Positions 1 through 11,690 of a stretch of 64,000 nt of DNA are shown here, piece by piece. The notes beneath the pieces are model-generated. The model had not been told where the DNA came from, searched no databases, and saw only the letters and a program-made list of their open reading frames with translations. This DNA comes from Hirundichthys speculiger (taxonomy: Eukaryota > Chordata > Actinopteri > Beloniformes > Exocoetidae): contig JAGFBZ010002567.1 in NCBI GenBank assembly GCA_018398805.1, forward strand, positions 1,180,501 through 1,244,500. Direction: 5' to 3'. Numbering within the stretch: position 1 is the first letter of the stretch; each line of letters opens with the position of its first letter. A program made the translations under genes and the position numbers.

Positions 1-37
1 ACCTTGGGGATGTTACGTAATCCAAATTTAATTTAAT

Positions 38-428
38 ATGTATTAAATAGGGCAGCACGGTGGCTTAGTGGTTAGCACATTTGCCTCACAGCATGAAGGT
101 TCCTGGTTGAAATCTCAGCAGGGGCCTTTCTGTGTGGAGTTTGCATGTTCTCCCTGTGCTTGCGTGGGTTTCCTCCGGGTACTCCAGGCTTCCTCCCACA
201 GTCCAAAGACATGCATGTCAGATTAATTGGTGGTTCTAAGTTGCCATTGGAGTGATTGTGAGTGTGCATGGTTGTTCGTCTACATGTGGCCCTGCGATGG
301 ACTGGCAACCCGTCCAGGGTGTACCCCTGCCTTTTGCTCAAAGAGAGCTGGGATAGACTCCAGCAGATCCCCGTGACCCTGCAGAGGATTAAGCAGGTAT
401 AGATAATGGATGGATGGATGTATTAAAT
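38..428 (+). repeat. tRNA-derived teleost SINE with target-site duplication
   Basis: The body at 49-420 matches the familiar high-copy fish repeat that starts GGGCAGCACGGTGG, carries a tRNA-like internal promoter (A-box-like TGGCTTAGTGG, degenerate B-box-like GGTTGAAATC), runs through the conserved stretch TGTGGAGTTTGCATGTTCTC and ends in GGATG repeats. It is flanked by a perfect 11-bp direct repeat, ATGTATTAAAT, at 38-48 and 418-428, although the last ATG of the tail may be shared with the duplication. This is the signature of LINE-assisted retroposition. Family assignment is from memory of typical fish SINEs, not a database search. Confidence 0.85.
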
Positions 429-764
429 GACAATATCGTATTAAATATGAATCCTATAATATAATAAAATTGCTTGATTATAATGTGGTAATGGAATATT
501 GCTTTATATGATCTGAACCACCATCCTATACCTGAACCATTCATTAATCTATAGAATAAAGAAAAAGAGAAACATACCATAAATCACAGGAAGCCTCCGC
601 GTAGATTACGAATATCTATAATTCTTGACTCTATGTAATAAAGTCTCTCAAAAAAATGTTGGTTTGAACATTAAAAGCAGGTTAGCAGACAAGTTGCACA
701 ACAGGCTTCAGTGGAAATTTACTGATACCATCAGCTGTGTCTAGAAACATACCACAAACAAGGT

Positions 765-1660
765 ATCTCAACTAGGGATGGGCATAATTAATCAATTAAT
801 CGATGATTGATCATTAAGAATTTGGTCGAAGACATTCATTTTCGTTGATGAACCGAATTTTTTTTTTTTTTTTTTTTTTTAATAATCCGAACGTAGGTTA
901 TCAGTGCATGACCTCAAACAATGCGATGCATTTCGCTGTGCCACCGATAGAAATTTGCCAACAGGGGGCAACATTTCACCATCACCCTACCCTGGCTGGA
1001 CTCAGTTGTTACATGCGGCCTTCTATCATCGTCCAATCATGAAGTGGTCACGGCGAAGTTTGGCGTGGGACCATTTTCGCTTAGAAAATGATCAAGTGTA
1101 CTGCAATCACGGCAATGCAAATTACAAATACAATTAATCGACAACGACAATGATGTATCACTTGAACAACGCGCATCCAAGCCTTGTAAAGGACAGTGGC
1201 GGCGGTTCATCTCTATCTCAGCCTAGCCTAGCCTAGCCTAGCCTCAACTCGGTGTTAGCACGGAACTGAAGGAGCTGCAGTGCACATCGAGCACACAACA
1301 TGCGCATCTTTTTAAGAAACAAAAAGCCTTGATATAATGACCCTTGATATAATGGGTTATAAATTGTCCTTGTTAAGTAGTCTCCTCGACATCTCTTCTT
1401 TTATTATCGTTTTTTATTAAAGAAAAGAAACATGAAATGTCTGTTACGTTATTCTCGTACATCCGGGCCACTGAACACATCCGGGCATGCGCGGGTCCAT
1501 AGCAACCAGGCCAAAGGGAAAAACAAACGTCACGCTGATATCAAGAATAACTTTGATAGTTTTCAATATAAAAATGTTAATGATTAATCAATTATTAATC
1601 ATTAATTCTCCTGACGATCGACAAATAAATCTTCACCGAATGCCCATCCCTAATTACAAC
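765..1660. mobile_element. Non-autonomous hAT-like DNA transposon
   Basis: Inverted termini TAGGGATGGGCA (773-784) and TGCCCATCCCTA (1641-1652) are perfect 12-bp complements. Outside them, 765-772 (ATCTCAAC) and 1653-1660 (ATTACAAC) match at 6 of 8 positions, as expected for an old 8-bp hAT target duplication. Both ends hold TTAATCAATTAAT-like subterminal repeats. The interior contains a T22 run (859-880), a short GCCTA tandem (about 1216-1242) and GC-richer sequence with no convincing transposase frame. Confidence 0.7.
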
Positions 1661-4600
1661 CAGTACTGTTAGTTCACTGGAGGTCGACATGCTACTGTTT
1701 TCACCAAGTGGTGCAGATCGTAGTTTGCCACTTCTTCGGGTGTAACCTTGATGCTTGATGCGTAACCTGCTCGATGACAAGTTCATACCATTAGCTAAAT
1801 GTAATTCCTGTAGAAACCAGTAACACACAATTCAACGAGTATCTTGCTGAGTGGCATAGCTGTTGGCAAACATAGTGGTGATAAATTTTCACCGTCAACT
1901 GGAACACTGCAGAGAGCTACAGGAGAACTCCCCTGGACAGTTTTTGAGTGAATTGTGCAAAAGCCCATGGGACTGTTAACATTCCTTTGCTGTCATTAAT
2001 GCAACAGTGGTTAGACTTGGATAGCAGCTGTTTTGTGTTCACAATGTGTTGTGATGCTTTCACTGTCACTATAGCTGAGAACAGTGTGTGGATTTAGTTA
2101 ATGATATGTTACAATAAGAGAGGGTTCCTGGTCCATGTGCAGCTGAAGGGCACACCATGGACACAAAATTTATGTTCACAAAAGTCCACTTGAGTTTTTA
2201 GTTCTTAGTATTTCTGATTCTGATTGTGGTTTATTTACTTTACTTCCATTTAATTTGGACTCGAATCAAATCAATTGAATCCTGAGCCACTGTATTCACT
2301 GACAGAAAACCTGTATTCAAGCCAGGAACAAGTACTATGTTGGCCATTTCATAAGCACTTTTAGTATTCATAAAAAGAATATGTGGTAGAGCTGTTATTA
2401 GACATCATGATGCCAAGTAAATGTCACATTTTACAGTACATTAAATATGCATAGAGAAGCCCCAAAACATGCCAGTCAGAAGTGCAAAAGGAAAAAAAAG
2501 TGCTGTATTTCCTCTGACTGCTTAATGTCTGTGAGGACAAGCAGTTACAAACCGCTCCTTGCTCACTTTAATTTAGAAATTGCTTTAAGTGGATGTTTCC
2601 AATTTTTTTAAATTAATCTGCTCAAGCTCCTGTGACTCTCTTTTGTCCCCAGTCTCCTTCCTGCATTCTTTATTTTCTTCCCACCGTGATCATCAAGCAT
2701 ATTGCCATGCCAGACGTTGTCAGGCTCACATCAATTAAATATCAGACTCTATGACGCTGTGAAAACCAATGCTGAGACGAATATACTGCCTCCAGTTCTA
2801 CTTTAACTGGCATATTTTTTTTTTTTTTTTACCAGTTAAAAGGTATAAGACCACCCAGTCGAAACACTGTAATTTTCCTCTTCCAGGAGACAGTTCGCTT
2901 TAGCAGATCCGCAGTGCGCTAAATTAAAGGGTAATGTGCATATTGATAAGCATTTGCATCCAACAGGTCCAGACACATGAAGGTGTGTTTTAACAGTGGA
3001 TTCTGCTCGACCAGATTTAATTAAATGAGCAGAATGAATATGCACTTAAGAGGCCACAGCTGCAGTGCTTCATCAAAGGCCTTTTGATATGTTGATATGT
3101 TTTTGATTGAACAAAACGACTGAAAGATTCTCCCTGTGGTTGTTCAACATGTCGGCCCTTAATGAACTTGAATTTTTTTTTAATTATCATTAGAAATATT
3201 ATGTTTTAACTTCTTATGCATTTCTGTTTCTATAAATGTAAGTTTTCCTGACTGGTCTCTCTTCTCCTTTGCTATTGTCGCTCCTGTCTCCCTTAATTCT
3301 CTTGCATGTACCCTCATTGTTTTCAGATGTATTACATTTCAGCAGGCGTCAACGCTGAACCTTTTTAACTTGATTGCTAAATGTCAGTTACTGATTAGAG
3401 GAAGCAAAATAATCTGAAGGACAGAATTAAGAAAGAAGTGTCTTGATGAGAGGAATTTGTTAATCGCTGTGAATATCTTTGTAGAGGATTGCAGATGGCC
3501 ACGCATTTGTTTGTGCATGTCAATTTCAGCTCTGGTAGTTGAGGGGTTCTGGCAGTGTTTTGTGTCTTTCTGCCCACTGAGATCGCAGTGACTATTCTTG
3601 TAATCACAAGAAGAGATGAAAAGAAATTTTCCTTAACTCAAAAAGACCCTTGGATTTGGCCTAAAGCTTTCATTATCTTTTTTTTTTCTTGTGGCAGAAA
3701 GCCTCATTAATCTGACTTGAGAGCCATTAACAATGCAGAGCTGTGGCAAATCCATTGGTCATAAGTGATAACAGTTGGCAGACTCAGTAAAGTTATTTAT
3801 AAAAGTATAAATGTATCATGTAACAATGCCTATTTTCCTTTTTTCAGACTCTATTCATAGTTTTCAACCAAAATATGCAGCAATGTTCTAATTGTAATAT
3901 TGACCATAGAGAAATGTATAGCAAAACTGGCAGGTGAACGAAGAAAAAAAGAAAAAGAAATGCACCATTTCTATTCCAACAACAGGGTTTTATTGAAACA
4001 AATTAAAACACAATGCAGCTTCACGAATGCAAATTTTTAAATGAATTAAGACAAATCTGAATATAAGTTAAATCATTTAAGCTTAATGTAAATATGTAAA
4101 AATAACTGCAATGTGTCTCATTGCAGTTGTTTCATCTTTTTTCTTTTCACCAAGCTCTTAGATTATGATGATTTAAATTGATACCTTCATGACAAGTTCT
4201 TGGCCAAAGCAAAGGGGATGAGGAGCAATCTACAACAATATAATTAAACTCAAGTAGAAGTGTGTTGACCCTCACTGTAGGACAATGGACAGTATGATGT
4301 GCTGCGTGTGTTTTTCTGCATCCATGCGCTTTAGCTACTTTGCCACCAACATCTGAATCTACCAAATATTTCATTGACATTCAGATTGTGAATTCACGGC
4401 ACATGGACATATCATTTTGCGCATATTGATATTGAGTTGACGAAAGGTTTATGACATATTCTTTGGCCATAATTTTTAAGGTGGTCACTATTATTCTTCA
4501 TATTCACTCATGTAACTCAGTCATCTTTCTCAGTCCACCTTGGGTTGACTGTGTGAATGGAACCTCAGTACAGAGACGTTGCCCAGATTGTGCAGTTCTA

Positions 4601-6742
4601 ATGAGGTGCCCGTCCAATTAAGATGCAGCTGGCTCTGTGTTGTGAGCGCCATCCTGTTATTGATGTCACTCCTTGATCATTTTTCACAGCTGCAACCAAT
4701 ATCCTGTTCTTTATGAGAGTTGGTTTTCATCCTTTATGTGCCAGCAATTGTGTGCATTGTGTGCACAAATAAAGACAATGCAAATACATCTAGGGTAATT
4801 CATTGGTGCCTCCGTATACATGTATTATACCAATACACACATAAACTTATATGCATGTGGTGTGCTTTTTGGGGATTTTTTTTTTCATCTTTTATTTTTA
4901 CTGCTACATGTGTTCTTGTTTGTGCCGGTTTCCATCCTGATTACCAGTCTTTTGCTGTCTGTCTGACCACTAGGGCTGTCTCCTTTGATTGCATTGATTT
5001 TGTGCTGCTGCCTGCAGTAATGAAAGATGAAAAATGAACAGCGTGTACTGAGTATGAGGTAATTGGTCTGCTCCTGGCTTCTCATGGTTCTCAGGAGGCA
5101 CAGGGTGAGAAAGATGGAAGAATTTTAAGGGGTGTGGGATGGAATCCAGATGAGTACTGCTCTGTCTGCATGAGAGAATTTGTGAGTGCCTCCGACTCCC
5201 ATGATAGCAAGCGAAAAGCCTTGTGATGTTCATATTTATATAAGATGGTGGTCGCAAAATCACCAATTTAAAAGTTAATTACTTCCATTGGTCAGATTGC
5301 TTATGTTGCGGTAACTGATTTTTAGACCTGAGGCAATTAGGGAAGTAGCAGAGTCGATTTGAGCGTGCTGAGGCAAAATTTATATAGTCATGCACAACAG
5401 TGCTGCATAACCTCTTGCTTTATGATGTTTCTTGTTAATTTGTTTGTAAAAAGCTTTAGAGGTTATTGTTTTAGAGCATGTTGATTTTTAACTTCATCAC
5501 ATTACATGAGATGGTCCCTGCTTTTTGGCCATTAATATTAATGAAGCAATGCTAAAAGATTTCTGGAGGATGCCTAAGAGTAGGCATCCTCTAAAAAGTA
5601 TATTTGTTTCACATGGTTGTGATCCATTGCATGACCTCTGGAGTTGTTCTGTCTGCAATACCAATGCCAAATAATGAAGGTGCTTTGCAGAGTCATTCTG
5701 CTGTGCATACCATATACATGACTGGCAAGTTTATCTATGGGCAAAGAGTTTACTGGAAAAATAAGTCTTCAGCAGGTGGTTGACGAGGATCTAATCCCTC
5801 TGCTCAGAACAGGGCTGCTTCCAGACATGTTTGTCATTAGGTCTAAACAATAATAAAACTTTGGTTGTGATTACTAGGAGACATATGGTTTTGGTTTAAC
5901 TGAAAAAAGGTTGTTTTTGAAAACAGAAAATGCAAAAAGGCTGTTTCCTACAACTAGTTATGTTTTGTCCTGTGTTGTGGCCAATTCGTCTGACACAGTT
6001 GGTCACAGTACATGTGCCCATAGTGTGATGGTCCATCCCAGATGCCTCCAAGCCTGGAAAAGTTGCTGTTACTGGACAAGGTTACCAAGAGGCCTCTGTT
6101 TTGTGAAGTGGCATTTCTGAATGTAACTTTGTTTGTAGTGCTTAAAAAAGGCTTACAGAAGTAATTCTTTGTCTCATGAGCTAAAAATTGCAGTTCTTGA
6201 TACAGTGCCATCTGAAGAGTTGGAGATCATGGTTTTCCAGTTTAGGCTTGCCCCCTCCTTTTAGCCATTATAATTTCTTGAACTCTCTAATGTTATCAGG
6301 TACTGAAAATACAGAAATATGCAAATCCCCTTAAATCTTTCTTTGAAGAACTTTTTAAACATTTAAATGTTGTTTTTTTTTTTTTTTTTTTTTTTTGTCC
6401 TGTCTTTGGTGACAAAGCATCCATCCTCTGCCCATCTTTGCCCCTCTTAGTCTTTTGTGTATACTGCTTTTGTGCCAAGTTATGATTACAGCCATCTGTT
6501 GACTTCACCCGTTTGAAAGGACTTTTTTTTTTTTTTTTTTAACGATAGCATCAAATTGTCCTCACTCCAACCTTTATGAAATGTCTTGCAAGGCCTGAAA
6601 TGGAGGAATGGAAGTACACTAACAAATAACGTAATGTTAAGGGAAAAAAGGCACAAAAAGTAAATTTTTCATACAATCCCTAACATAAAGCACAAACATA
6701 AACTTTTTTAAAAATATTTTCAAAATGTCAAATCATAATCTG

Positions 6743-6810
<68 letters not shown>

Positions 6811-8120
6811 TTTGGTCACTTGAAAGTCATTCTGAAATGTGCACCAGCTGACATCGAGGTTTGTTAATTTGTTTAAGCACTGTTGTGTATTGTGGCTTGT
6901 TGGCAGCTGCACTAACAATCTTTTTGCTGGTTTTCAGGGAGTGTCTGTATATTGACCTTGATTGGAAGGATTAGCGCAGGTGCTTAAAACAGATCACAGC
7001 CTCAGATGGCCTCTCATTGCATTAAGCAGATGCTCCTAACTATATGTGAAAATATCTGTAAAGATTAATTTTATTGCTTCTAATTTCACTGAAATTCTTG
7101 TTATTTTATTACATGTAGATAATGAAGAATTTCACATGTTACAAATCGTTTGACATCTTGAATTGGCTTTTTTTTCAATACTTCATCTCATTGCATAGTA
7201 AGTTTTAACAGCAATATTTGTAATAAAAATATCTGCCCTGCAATTGCGAAGGCTCACTACTTTGGCAACATGCACTGCAGTCATGCCCACACGTAGTGTA
7301 AACAGGGAAACAGGAAACACATGGGAAAACAATTACATCACACTTCCCCCACAACACACTCAGGCACAAGCAGATACGTGCACAACTCCACAAAGACTTC
7401 TAAAACCCAGTGATGCTTTTTTCTGCAAGTGTTAGACACAAGTGGCCAATTTTCAATAACATGTTTACAGGTCCACAATACATGTTGTCTCACACTAACA
7501 TTCCTGATGTAACCTGTTGATGCAGGCAAAAAAAAACAAAAAAAACTTAAAAATATAGTCTTGCTGTTTTGGGTTATTTCAGTTTACCCAGATGGATTTT
7601 AGAGTGCTTAATTATTCTAGGGCCATTTCTAGATAGAGGATTGTTGTGCAGTGATCACTTTGAGAACAAGAAAGACAAGAGGATGTTTCAGATTTTTGTT
7701 ACTGAATTAACCAGTATAGTGACAAAGGTATAAAGTAAGACAGCTGTCAAAAACAATGTGCTTGTGCAAGTTACCGTTCATTCATATTCACCTAAAGTTG
7801 TGCATAAATTTTAAAAAAAAAGTAAATTAAAAAATATATTAATCCTCATGTGAGTAAAATCGTGCATAAAACTTTGAATTTGTATTTTGTCAGTGAGAAT
7901 ACCATTCAAATAGATACAGCCTGAAAAGATTATGAATAGGAAGTAGCAATTTTATGGTTGCTTCTCCATTATGAATATGACGATACAACTGAGAATTCTC
8001 TGTCAAACATATGTCACAGGCGAACAGGCATCATCTATGTGCATCGATTCTTAAAACTGTGCATACATTTTAAATCAGTTAGCTAAACTCAGAGACTGTA
8101 TACAACTGTCAATGTATACA
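1661..8120. other. Non-coding stretch (intron or upstream of pde4d)
   Basis: I see no exon with protein-like composition and splice sites. The stretch is AT-rich with T-runs at 6370-6396 and 6523-6540 and the AT/GT microsatellite listed separately. The alternative first exons of the long isoforms PDE4D5, D7 and D4 were looked for by their known N-terminal motifs and not found here. Confidence 0.6.
6744..6811. repeat. (AT)n(GT)n compound microsatellite
   Basis: About 50 bp of alternating AT runs directly into eight GT units, followed by TTTTGG. It is purely simple sequence. The open frames read through it (Ile-Tyr or His-Thr repeats) are artefacts. Confidence 0.95.
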
Positions 8121-8124
8121 ATGA

Positions 8125-8450
8125 AGCCTCCGGGAGCAAAAGCCACGATCCACCGTGGGCTTCACCGTGGCGGGACCGGCCAGCACCCTGTGTAATTCCA
8201 CTACAAAGAGATTTTCCATGAGCAGTTTGGCTCCGTTGGCCAAGCGGCACTGCCAGTTCTATGTGGAGCTTGTCTCTGAATGCCGTCAGCCGAGTCGGGC
8301 GAGTTCTCAGCCAGCAAGTCTATGCGACAGCCAGAACATGGCTGAGCTGAGCTGCTAATGGAAACTCGTTTCAGGACTCTTCTAGTTGGAACTGTGCTGG
8401 GACCCGAAGTAAATCATCTTGGTAGCAAGACCGCCAGTCTCTAATAACGT
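8125..8450. repeat. GC-rich decayed dispersed element (candidate)
   Basis: A GC-rich, CpG-containing block stands out from its AT-rich surroundings. Its right part (about 8358-8445, TAATGGAAACTCG onward) resembles fish non-autonomous DNA elements built from GTGGAAACG / GGTTCCAG / TTGGTACCAAGACC-like modules. A 67-codon open frame on the + strand (8155-8358) lacks recognisable domains and flanking splice logic, so I do not call it a gene. The boundaries are approximate. Confidence 0.35.
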
Positions 8451-9218
8451 TTCAGTGATGACAAATGACTCTCGCGGTTAGCATGGCTAAGCTAAACTCT
8501 TTCCTTCGTAGACAGATTCTTCCAAAACAACCACAACCTATTACGGTGGTCTGTTAGTAAAATCTATCCAAGAACAAGAAAACATATTCTCTTTAAAATA
8601 TGACCATGTTTGTTCTTGTGCTGTGAAGTCAACATAATGCTGAGCAGTAAGTTGTTAAAATTATAACAGCAATAGCTCGCAGTGTTGGCCAACAGCAGAG
8701 CCAATGGCTAGCACTGTTGCAGACCTTAGATGTTTTAAGGGCTGCAACAGTGGAGTGTCGAGTCAAAAACAACTTCACAGTGACATAATGTTCTGCAAAA
8801 GGTTTCTATTATGAATCTAGTTTAAGACTACCAAGATGAGGTAATGGTGAGATTTCTGAGTAACCTATTGAAGAAAATTTCACTTCTAAAAGACTGAAAC
8901 CAACATATTTGTCATGTTTCATATAGCGGGCCACCATTAGCAATTTTCCTGGCCAATTTTTCAGAGGGTCCTTCACCTCTTCCCAGAGGGAAGCAGGTTG
9001 AATAGTCTGTGGTTTGGGTGAAAGGAATCCTGATGGATGTTGCAACCTTTTTTCAGGCTGCATTTTCCTGGCTGCGTATATTTGTACTTCCTGTAGTCCA
9101 CGATGAGCTTCTTGGTCTTCTTGGTGTTGAGGGTCAAGTCATTAAATCCACACCAAGCAGTCTGATGTTCCGCCTCTTTTTTGCAGGCCTCCTCCTTGTT
9201 CTTTTGTGGGGTTGGAGG

Positions 9219-9260
9219 TGTGTGTGTGTGTGTATGTATGTGTGTGTGTGTGTGTGTGTG

Positions 9261-9298
<38 letters not shown>

Positions 9299-9340
9299 CA
9301 TATATATATATATATACATATGTGTGTGTGTGTGTGTGTA
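9219..9340. repeat. (GT)n(AT)n(GT)n compound microsatellite
   Basis: GT units are interrupted by TATG and CTATG, then a TATATA core, then GT units again and TACAC. The approximate mirror layout (GT-AT-GT) means the tract is alternating purine-pyrimidine throughout. All Val-Cys or Thr-His repeat frames over it are artefacts. Confidence 0.95.
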
Positions 9341-10156
9341 CACCCAGTTCTCCACCTTATCAAACTGTACCTGTTTATGTTACTAGGGGAGAAAAAAAGC
9401 TTTTGCGTTTGGTGCTTTCTTGGCGATTTTACAAATAATTAGACATGCAGATGTCATTAGATCCTTTGTGTTTCGTGGTCTTACATAAAACACATTCGCA
9501 CACAATTGTTGTGTGCAAATACCTCAGAATGTGTCCAGTCTGTAGAGAGATGATGGGCAAGTGGATCCTGTCAGAGGATCTTGTCACTCTTACTGATTTC
9601 AAGAAATGTCACTTTTATCCACTGGCCACTGTGAAACATAGTCGTTGGTTTCCGTGACAGCAGGCAGCTAACCTGTAGATGAACTTCACTTGCCAACAGC
9701 ATCATTGAAAGAGTGTTGTGTGTCCAAGGAAGTTGGAAAGGTTGGTGATCAAACTTTCTCTGTATACATATTTATGGACAGATTTTCTTTCTTTCTTTCT
9801 TTCTAATACCAGCTGTGTTTGCAGTTAAAATAAGCCTCCACTATGTGTTGTACTGTTGATATTAAACTGGAAATAAGTCACTTAATTAAGAAAAATATTG
9901 ATGTATGACTAAGGAAACAATGGTCATCAATTTGCAGTGTCTCTTTATTATCCCTGTTATGTTATTAAGATGCTGCAGTACTGTTCTCTGAGGACTTTAT
10001 TGCGTGGTGTTATACGTGTGTGCTGGCTATGTTGTGCATAGTGCATACGCTTGTTATCATGTTACAGTGGAAGAATAAAACTGATTTGAGAGGCAGAACT
10101 ACTTAATCATTTGTATTTGACAGAAAGCTTATCTCACACCAGGAAGAAAGAGTGCC

Positions 10157-10176
10157 GGGGGGGGGGGGGGGGGGGG
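10157..10176. repeat. Poly-G tract (20 G)
   Basis: Twenty consecutive G residues follow AGTGCC and precede TTGCAG. Such a run can form a G-quadruplex and is also a common place for sequencing length errors. The poly-proline read on the minus strand is not a gene. Confidence 0.9.
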
Positions 10177-11064
10177 TTGCAGAAAAAAAATGAAAGCAGG
10201 ATTACTTTCTTTTGCGTCACTGGCCTGATTCTGCATCGACTTCTTTGTTTTGACTAAACTCGGTTCCGCTAGATGAACCTTGGGACTTGCATCGAGAGAA
10301 TGGTTGTCTGTGCAGTTCTCAACGCTGTATTCTAAAACAGAAATGCACATTCACAGAGAGGGAAAGGAAGGTGGATGGGAGAGACACACTGTACACTCAA
10401 ACAAGATTTTAGACTTTCATAGTATTCTACATCACTAAAAACATCCATTCAAGAAGCAGTTTCTCCAACAAAAACAAATCTGTAACTTTTTTCTTTTTTG
10501 CTGAGATGAATTTTACTTGTCTGCTGGCTTTGCATATGTGCAGGATTGGCCAAGGGCCTCTACAGCTCTTAAGGTCGTTTCTTTAAGATATTTTTTGCCG
10601 ACAATGAAGAAGTTCTCAAACCCAAAACGGAGTTATAGAATTTGGCTTAGAAATCTCACAATTCCACAGAAGACTCTAGTAGAAAGCTCTGAAGAAGTGT
10701 CCATCTACCATTGAGTTAGAGAAGTAACTAAAAATGGACTGACTTTAAGAATCTTGAACACAGCATGATAACCTGCAGCACACACGTCTTCTATGCTCTT
10801 GCATATTGCAGCATAGACCACTGTGTCTGCCATGATCTGCATCATTTCTCCTGAAAGGCCTCGTGTATTTCTAATCCTTGCAATGGTTTATTAGTCTGTA
10901 AATCACATAACTGAGTAGCAATTTGCCCTCATATCTATTTCATATTTTCCTTTGTGATTAGAACGGACCAGATGGTTGATGTGTAGTTGTCTGATCTTCC
11001 TTTTAAAAAGGCCTTTGTAGTGAGATGCTGTATGGTGCAACTGGTGATGTGATACTGTTATTAA

Positions 11065-11114
11065 GTGCTGTTCAGGCAGAGCAGATGGGCTCTGCCTGAA
11101 CAGAACATCTGCTC
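11065..11114. repeat. Near-perfect inverted repeat (hairpin)
   Basis: The arms at 11065-11082 (GTGCTGTTCAGGCAGAGC) and 11089-11106 (GCTCTGCCTGAACAGAAC) pair at 17 of 18 positions around a 6-nt spacer. A second, mutually exclusive pairing exists between GAGCAGATG (11079-11087) and CATCTGCTC (11106-11114). No miRNA family is recognised. Confidence 0.75.
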
Positions 11115-11149
11115 TATAATACCGGTAATCAAGAATCAAGCATTTTTTC

Positions 11150-11690
11150 GGAGCGTCACAAGACACCGCTCGGGTCTGCGGGTTGATTTAGTGTTTTGGG
11201 GATTTTTCTGGGGTTTTATTGTTTCTTGTGTTCCTTGTCTCCTGTTTTATTACTTCCTGTTTTATTTTGGAGGGCTGTCCTTGTCTTGTTGAGTCGTCTT
11301 TTTACTTCATGATGTCATCTTCCTGATTGTCTGCACCTGTGTCTCTGTTATGGTAAAATTCTGATAAATTTTTCCACAGCAGTGTCGTTTACCTTTAGTC
11401 TATTTAAGAATTGTCTTTTCCTCTCCATCCTTGGTGGTCCATCTGTTCACTGAATGAGACTCCTGGACAGTTCTGGACTCCTGCTTTGTGCCGACTTGGT
11501 TTTTGACTTGGTTTCCTTTTTTGCCAGATTGTTTTGGTGTATCTTTTTTGGACATTCCTGCTGTGGGAGTATTTTTGATTTTCTCACATAGTAAAGGACT
11601 GTTAGTTGAAATATCCTGCCTCCTGGATCACCTGCACTTGTGTCCTCCACACCAGATCATAACAGGCACAACATTAGGAACCCAATGTTA
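11150..11690 (+). repeat. Probable teleost dispersed repeat (TTCCTGTTTTATTTTG-type)
   Basis: The sequence has the characteristic wording of a common fish interspersed repeat: TTACTTCCTGTTTTATTTTG, then CTGCACCTGTGTCTC, TTTGGACATTCCTGC, CCTGCCTCCTGGATCACCTGC and TGTCCTCCACACCAGATCATAACAG near the end. I recognise the pattern from fish genomes but cannot assign a family or exact ends without a search. Open frames across it are not conserved-looking. Confidence 0.45.

Noticed and set aside
9009..9442. Val-Cys-rich ORFs on the + strand and Thr-His-rich ORFs on the - strand
   Set aside because: They are translations of GT/AT microsatellites.
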